From NCBI RefSeq assembly GCF_002973525.1, contig NZ_PVEN01000015.1, positions 62,001 through 126,000 of the forward strand: a stretch of 64,000 nt of DNA, given 5' to 3'. A program made the translations under genes and the position numbers. Origin of the DNA: Paraburkholderia sp. BL21I4N1. GTDB lineage: Bacteria > Pseudomonadota > Gammaproteobacteria > Burkholderiales > Burkholderiaceae. Under the pieces are notes generated by a model, which saw only the letters and a program-made list of their open reading frames with translations, made no database searches and was not told the DNA's origin. Of this stretch, positions 59,447 to 64,000 are shown piece by piece (within the stretch, counting starts at the first letter, position 1; every line of letters starts with the position of its first letter).

Positions 59447-59657
59447 CCATGATACGCTTCCCGCGCAGCCATTGCTTGAGTCGTACAACTTACCTAACAA
59501 TTTGCCTTCAGTCTTATAAGTGACCGATTTTTGCAGATTTTGAAGTGACTAATTGCGAAAACTTAGGTTTCTTCATACGATCCATCGATCCGACTTTCTC
59601 TTTAGAATAAGGGGACTGTTACAGATTCTTTAACGTTCGGCGGAGCTCGGGTGTTAG

Positions 59658-60221
59658 ATGAACAATAAAAACGATGGATTGCGTGGTCTGGCGCTAAAAG
59701 CCGCATGTGCGGCCTTGTTGATGGGCGCTTCGGCGGCGGCTTCGGCCGACCAGTTCGGCATACAGGTCGCCGGCGGTGTCGGCGACCGGCACGTCAAGAA
59801 ACTCGATCTCGGTTTCGTCTGGGATCCGAATCTGACCTGGTGGCAAATCGGCGACTGGCATTTCTCGCTGATCGGCGAAGCGCACGTGGCCTGGTGGCAT
59901 ACCAACGAAGGCAATGTGCACGACAACATCGGCGAAGTCGGTGTGACGCCGATCATCCGCTTCATCAAGGGGAGCGGGTCGCTGCGTCCGTACGCCGAAC
60001 TAGGCGCGGGCATCCGGCTGCTGACGAGTCCACGGCTGTCCGAGAAGTTCACGCTCGGCACCGCTTTCCAGTTCGCCGACATGGCGGGCGTGGGGCTGCA
60101 GTTCGGCAGCCACCAGCAGTACCAGGCGGGCTACCGTTTCCAGCATGTTTCCAACGGTGGTATCAAAGAGCCGAATCCTGGTATAAATTTCCACCAGCTA
60201 TATCTGCAATATAACTTCTGA
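59658..60221 (+). CDS. pagL: PagL-like lipid A 3-O-deacylase (187 aa)
   Basis: A signal peptide ends at SAAASA, followed by an eight-strand beta-barrel of alternating residues. The catalytic pair is in FQHVSNGGIKEPNPG (His, Ser), the PagL active site, near residue 162. It removes a 3-O acyl chain from lipid A in the outer membrane. Length fits PagL. The RBS is distant and the start is uncertain. Confidence 0.9.
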   Translation: MNNKNDGLRGLALKAACAALLMGASAAASADQFGIQVAGGVGDRHVKKLDLGFVWDPNLTWWQIGDWHFSLIGEAHVAWWHTNEGNVHDNIGEVGVTPIIRFIKGSGSLRPYAELGAGIRLLTSPRLSEKFTLGTAFQFADMAGVGLQFGSHQQYQAGYRFQHVSNGGIKEPNPGINFHQLYLQYNF

Positions 60222-60263
60222 CGACCGTGGCCACGTCGGCTCACCGGTGCGAGGGGCTGAGCG

Positions 60264-60647
60264 ATGGTGGCAAAGATGATCGAAGCGATTCGCGGGCTCG
60301 AGCGAGAGCGCTTTCGTGCAATGGTCGACGGTGACGGGCCGTCGCTCGACGCGCTGCTCGCAGACAACGTCAGCTATGTCCATACGAACGGCAAGCGGGA
60401 AACGAAGCGGCAGTTCATCGACGGGATTACCGCCGGGCGGCGGCGTTACCGGCAGATCGAGGTGCAGTCACAAGAGGTGCTGCCGGTGGGGCGCGAGACT
60501 TGCGTCGTGACCGGCCGAGCGTTGATCGAAATGGAGGCGAATAACGGCGCGCTGCTGTTTCCGATCGCCTACACGGCCATTCATACGCAAGAAGAGGGTC
60601 AATGGCGGTTGATCGCGTGGCAGGCGACCCGTTGTGCGATCGAGTGA
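60264..60647 (+). CDS. DUF4440/SnoaL-like small protein (127 aa)
   Basis: IRGLERERFRAMVDGDGPSL, ALLADNVSYVHTNGKRETK and GQWRLIAWQATR form an NTF2-like cone fold of the DUF4440 family. It has no known partner here. The 3' end overlaps the truncated leuA by 49 bases on the other strand. Function unknown. Confidence 0.8.
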   Translation: MVAKMIEAIRGLERERFRAMVDGDGPSLDALLADNVSYVHTNGKRETKRQFIDGITAGRRRYRQIEVQSQEVLPVGRETCVVTGRALIEMEANNGALLFPIAYTAIHTQEEGQWRLIAWQATRCAIE

Positions 60648-61684
60648 GCCTTGCCGGTGACGCTATCGCTTCGCCGGTCTTCTTTCACCCGCATCGCCGC
60701 CACGCCCGCGTACGGATGCCGCTGATGCACCGGAAGCTGGTTGCAGCGCTCCACGACACGCCGCACCGCGGCGATATCCGAGAAATCCAGACCTGAGTCC
60801 ACGCCTTGCGCGTCGAGATTCATCGCGAGGGTGACGAGATCCAGATTGCCGGTACGCTCGCCATTGCCGAACAGACATCCTTCGACGCGGTCCGCGCCCG
60901 CCATCAGCGCCAGTTCCGCCGCGGCCACGGCCGTGCCGCGATCGTTATGCGGATGCACCGACAGCACGATGCTGTCGCGATAGCCGAGATTGCGGTGCAT
61001 CCATTCGATCTGATCGGCGAACACGTTCGGCGTCGCCGCCTCCACGCTCGCGGGCAGATTGACGATCATCTTGCGATCGCGCGTGGGCCGCCACGTTTGC
61101 GCGACGGCGTCGCACACCTCGCGGGAGAACGGCAGTTCCGCCGTGTTGAAGGTTTCGGGCGAGTACTGGAAGGTCCACTGCGTGTCCGGCCGCGCCTGCG
61201 CGTGCTCCTTGATGATGCGCGTGCCTTCCACGGCCAGCGCCTTGATCTCGGCCTTCGACTGGTTGAAGACGATGCGCCGGAACGACGGACAGATCGCGTT
61301 GTACAAATGGACGATGGCGCGCGGCGCGCCCGCGAGCGCGTCGAAGGTCCGCGCGATCAGTTCGGCGCGCGACGGCACGAACGCTTCGATGGTCACGTCG
61401 TCGGGAATGCGCTTTTCTTCGATCAGCTTGCGCACGAAATCGAAGTCGGTTTGCGAGGCCGACGGAAAGCCGACCTCGATCTCCTTGAAGCCGATCGCCA
61501 CCAGCATCTCGAAGAATTCGAGCTTCTGCGTGGCGTTCATCGGTTCGATCAGTGCCTGGTTGCCGTCGCGCAGATCGGTGCTCATCCAGACCGGCGCGTG
61601 GTCGATCGTGCGGCTTGGCCATTTGCGGCCGGTCAGCCGAACAGTGGGGAAGGGACGGTATTTTTCAGCGGGATTGCGCAACAT
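60599..61684 (-). pseudogene. leuA: leuA (2-isopropylmalate synthase type 2), truncated
   Basis: The first 330 residues match the LeuA type 2 barrel: TDLRDGNQALIEPMNA, EVGFPSASQTDFDFVR, SVHPHNDRGTAVAAAELAL with metal His, and GCLFGNGERTGN. After QLPVHQRHPYAG the sequence turns to unrelated residues and stops at 361 of about 560. The C-terminal subdomains and leucine-sensing domain are missing. The tail is antisense to the DUF4440 gene, suggesting a deletion. GAGG precedes the ATG. Catalysis is doubtful. Confidence 0.85.
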
Positions 61685-61859
61685 GTGGGGCCTCGTTCGT
61701 TGTGTCGTGTGCGAAAGGGTGTGGCGTCGAGCGGTTGGCGGACTGCCACGGGTGCACGGTCCGCCAGCCGGTGGCTAGCGGCACCAACGAACGTGCGCGA
61801 ACGAACAGCGTCATGGCGACGACGAAAACGGACGTGGATGATGCCCATGCAACGCGCAT
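61665..61859 (-). CDS. Upstream ORF overlapping leuA (64 aa)
   Basis: The ATG at 61859 has GAGG five bases upstream, and its stop lies 20 bases inside leuA in another frame. The product begins MRVAWASSTSVFVVAMTLF. It has only three Leu codons, so classical leucine attenuation is not evident; translational coupling is more likely. It may be just a chance frame. Confidence 0.35.
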   Translation of the reverse strand: MRVAWASSTSVFVVAMTLFVRARSLVPLATGWRTVHPWQSANRSTPHPFAHDTTNEAPHVAQSR

Positions 61860-62005
61860 ATGACCCTCGCGCTTCGTCCGAACGGTAAACGGACGAATGC
61901 AAACGACTACAGGTTGTGAAGAACTCAGGTTTGGGGTGACGCGGGAACTGCGGGAACTGCCGGAGGACTGTGCCTGGCGCAACCCAGTGGGTGGCCAACG
62001 CGCAG

Positions 62006-62035
62006 CGCTACGTCTGACTTACGCTAGACGTAGCG
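62006..62035. promoter_or_regulatory. Hairpin/operator in the ybiB-leuA spacer
   Basis: CGCTACGTCT (62006-62015) and AGACGTAGCG (62026-62035) are perfect ten-base arms with a ten-base spacer. It lies upstream of the leuA fragment on the same transcript strand. It may be an operator or an RNA hairpin. The rest of 61860-62196 shows nothing else. Confidence 0.5.
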
Positions 62036-62196
62036 ATAGGGGCCGCGCTAGGCGGCCGAAGCTAATTCGGAGGGGGTTCGGAAGGGAACGCATCGGGCTA
62101 ATTTAAGACAGCGCGCGGCAGTGTGTCAACTCTCGGCGTTTGCGTCTCGTCGGGCAAGCACCGCTTCGCGGGCCGCGCCGCCGAGCGCAGCGCCCA

Positions 62197-63168
62197 TCAA
62201 ACCGGCATTCTCGCGACGTCGACGATCAGCTCGACTTGCCGCTCGATCGCGCTCGGCACGGGCGCCTCGCCACGCAACACGGCGGCGATCCATGCCGCGG
62301 TGGTTGGTGCGTCTTTGGCCTCGGGCAAGTCGACCTCGGGCGCATCCGGCGACGAGCGCTCGTGCGGCACGCGCGTTTCGCAGACGCCGTCGTGCAGCCA
62401 GTCCACCTGCACTTGACGACGCGTGTCGGCCACCGCTTCGCCTTCGGTGCCGCGCGCCAGCAGCGCCCCGCCCTCGGCCGCATCGGGATGCGTGTTGAAC
62501 AGTTGCGTGAGACTGTCCCGGTACGGCGGATGCGTGTAATTCACGAGGCGCAGCCCGGCCGGCGCGAACGGCTGCAGGATTTTCACCAGCGTGTGCGTCG
62601 AGTTACGCACGCCCATGCGCCGCCGCAGCGCGAGCAGGCGCGCGAGTTTCGGGGCGAGCACCTCGATCGGCGCGAACGCGAGACGCCGCTCGGCGAGACC
62701 GTCTTCGATATCGGCGTGTGCGCGCGCGTGAGGAATCTGCAGATGCGTGAAGATTTCCGCGCTGGTCACGCGGCCCGGATCTTCGGTGACGCCGTGCACC
62801 AGCACCGGCACGCCTTCACGCGCCAGCAATAGCGCGAGCAGCGGCACCAGGTTGGGTTGCTTGCGCGCGCCGTTGTAGCTGGGGATCGATACCGGCCGGA
62901 ACTCACCGTGCGGCAGATGAACCGGCTCGAACGACGCATGTGCGCCGGCCAGCATGGCGGCGAGTTCATCGGCGGTTTCGCCCTTCACGCGGTAAGCGAG
63001 CAGCACCGCGCCGAGTTCGAGTTCGGCCACGCGGCCGTCCAGCATCGCGCTGTAGAGCGAGCGCGTGTCGTCGGCGGTCAGCGCGCGGGCGCCGTTCGGG
63101 CCACGGCCGATTTCCTTGATGAATCGGGCGCAAGGGAAGGGGGTAGCGGTGTCGGCGGAGTCGGTCAT
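62197..63168 (-). CDS. ybiB: YbiB family DNA/RNA-binding protein (323 aa)
   Basis: The fold resembles TrpD: ARFIKEIGRGPNGARALT, LLAYRVKGETADELAAML and LLALLLAREGVPVLVHG, then RRRMGVRNSTHTLVKILQP. This is the YbiB branch, which binds nucleic acids and lacks transferase activity; E. coli YbiB is under SOS control. The start is uncertain: ATG at 63168 or an 18-codon longer TTG start at 63222. Confidence 0.88.
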   Translation of the reverse strand: MTDSADTATPFPCARFIKEIGRGPNGARALTADDTRSLYSAMLDGRVAELELGAVLLAYRVKGETADELAAMLAGAHASFEPVHLPHGEFRPVSIPSYNGARKQPNLVPLLALLLAREGVPVLVHGVTEDPGRVTSAEIFTHLQIPHARAHADIEDGLAERRLAFAPIEVLAPKLARLLALRRRMGVRNSTHTLVKILQPFAPAGLRLVNYTHPPYRDSLTQLFNTHPDAAEGGALLARGTEGEAVADTRRQVQVDWLHDGVCETRVPHERSSPDAPEVDLPEAKDAPTTAAWIAAVLRGEAPVPSAIERQVELIVDVARMPV

Positions 63169-63406
63169 CGGGCGCGGGGACGGGGCGGCGCGCCGCCTCA
63201 AGCGGTTTGCCACGGTATTCAAAGGACTTCGTTCGGTGTGAGTATCGCATCTATGGCGCTTCGGCGAGACCGCGCGCCGGATTCGCCGCCGCCGCGCGTG
63301 CTTGCCCGACTGCCGCGCGTAGCGCTTTTCCGCGCGTTACACTCGATGCTTTAGCGTCGCTGCGGCCGTACACCGCAGCGGTACATATCAAGCAACGGAG
63401 AACGGG

Positions 63407-64000
63407 ATGAGTTACGTATTTGCACCCGCACCGCAGGTCGCGGTGCCGGTCGTGGGATCCAGCGAGCAATTCGCGGTGCGTCGCATCTACTGTGTGGGCC
63501 GCAATTACGAGGCCCATGCGCGCGAGATGGGACACGATCCCGACCGCGAACCGCCGTTCTTCTTCACCAAGCCGGCCGATGCCGTGCTGTACGTCGCACC
63601 CGGCACGACCGGCGAGTTTCCGTACCCGCCGCTGTCAAAAAACGTCCACTTCGAAATGGAACTGGTGGCGGCGATCGGCCAGGGCGGCAAGAACATTCCG
63701 GCTGACAGCGCGCTCGATCACGTCTACGGCTATGCGCTCGGTCTCGACATGACGCGCCGCGATCTGCAAGCCGAGGCGAAAAAGCTGGGCCGTCCGTGGG
63801 ATACCGCGAAGGGCTTCGACCACTCGGCGCCGTTGGGCCCGATTCATCCGGTGACGACGGTGGGCCATGTCGGCAAGGGCGCGATCTGGTTGTCGGTGAA
63901 CGGCGAGGAAAAGCAAAGCTCGGACGTGTCGCAACTGATCTGGTCGGTGGCCGAGACGATTGCGTATCTGTCGACGCTGTTCGAACTGCAAACCGGCGAC
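63407..64000 (+). CDS. Fumarylacetoacetate hydrolase family protein (5' part, runs off window)
   Basis: RRIYCVGRNYEAHAREMGHD, PFFFTKPADAVL, NVHFEMELVAAIGQGGKNI (metal-binding Glu), GYALGLDMTRRDLQAEAKK and GRPWDTAKGFDHSAPLGPI are FAH-family motifs. It probably cleaves a 2-oxo acid such as fumarylpyruvate; the exact substrate is not clear. GGAG upstream supports the ATG. The window ends at residue 198. Confidence 0.92.
   Translation, partial: MSYVFAPAPQVAVPVVGSSEQFAVRRIYCVGRNYEAHAREMGHDPDREPPFFFTKPADAVLYVAPGTTGEFPYPPLSKNVHFEMELVAAIGQGGKNIPADSALDHVYGYALGLDMTRRDLQAEAKKLGRPWDTAKGFDHSAPLGPIHPVTTVGHVGKGAIWLSVNGEEKQSSDVSQLIWSVAETIAYLSTLFELQTGD

Noticed and set aside
1..64000. CRISPR arrays, rRNA or tRNA genes
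   Set aside because: No spaced direct-repeat array and no cloverleaf or rRNA-like sequence was recognised, although a covariance search was not possible.

Overview
The window looks like a chromosomal segment of a Paraburkholderia/Burkholderia-type betaproteobacterium. The core is GC-rich. It carries the beta-proteobacterial gshA-gshB pair next to a mannose-type PTS IIA/HPr/EI cluster, a complete cox operon with ctaG, SURF1, ctaA and ctaB, a cydP-cydA-cydB-cydX operon, rpoH and PagL. The genus is inferred from gene content and order, because no rRNA or marker search was possible.

Region 1 (1 to about 13,710) is the right-hand part of an integrated mobile island of lower GC and atypical codon use; its left end is outside the window. 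It holds an orphan DUF4238 gene, an AT-rich set of nested inverted repeats (2195-2361), and a tight operon with a tyrosine recombinase (2619-4881). A hairpin-rich spacer follows (4882-5187), then a transfer-type operon with a VirD4/TraG-like coupling ATPase (5188-8132). The island ends with a seven-gene arsenic resistance operon on the minus strand: arsR, arsI/cadI, an LMW-phosphatase-type arsC, acr3, a glutaredoxin-type arsC, arsH and an MFS exporter. Several of its reading frames overlap by 1-14 nt. The island ends inside comM (yifB): only about the first 33 codons of comM remain (13696-13809), so the insertion disrupted that gene.

Region 2 (13.8-31.4 kb) is core chromosome. It contains ubiK, glnK-amtB behind a near-consensus sigma-54 promoter, gshA-gshB, PTS IIA/HPr/EI, a MoeB/ThiF protein, the CtpA protease and gpmA. 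A rhodanese-grxC-secB-gpsA run, a macrodomain protein, trmL, comF and a BioC-like methyltransferase follow. Region 3 (31.5-42.4 kb) is the aa3 cytochrome c oxidase operon with its assembly factors. CoxB is a COX2-cytochrome c-OmpA fusion.

Region 4 (42.5-54.7 kb) has a YciI protein, a chemoreceptor, an orphan MetQ, a MarR-GNAT fusion and a complete N-acetylglucosamine uptake and catabolism operon. That operon runs nagR, nagA, a SIS-type deaminase, a IIA-HPr-EI fusion and a IIC-IIB transporter with a second, Cys-less IIB domain. It sits behind a promoter whose -35 lies in a perfect inverted repeat. Region 5 (54.8-64 kb) has cytochrome bd oxidase, rpoH with a perfect CIRCE element at its promoter, pagL, a small DUF4440-like protein and a truncated leuA preceded by an overlapping upstream ORF. 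It ends with ybiB and the start of a fumarylacetoacetate-hydrolase family gene. I saw no rRNA, tRNA, CRISPR array or insertion sequence.
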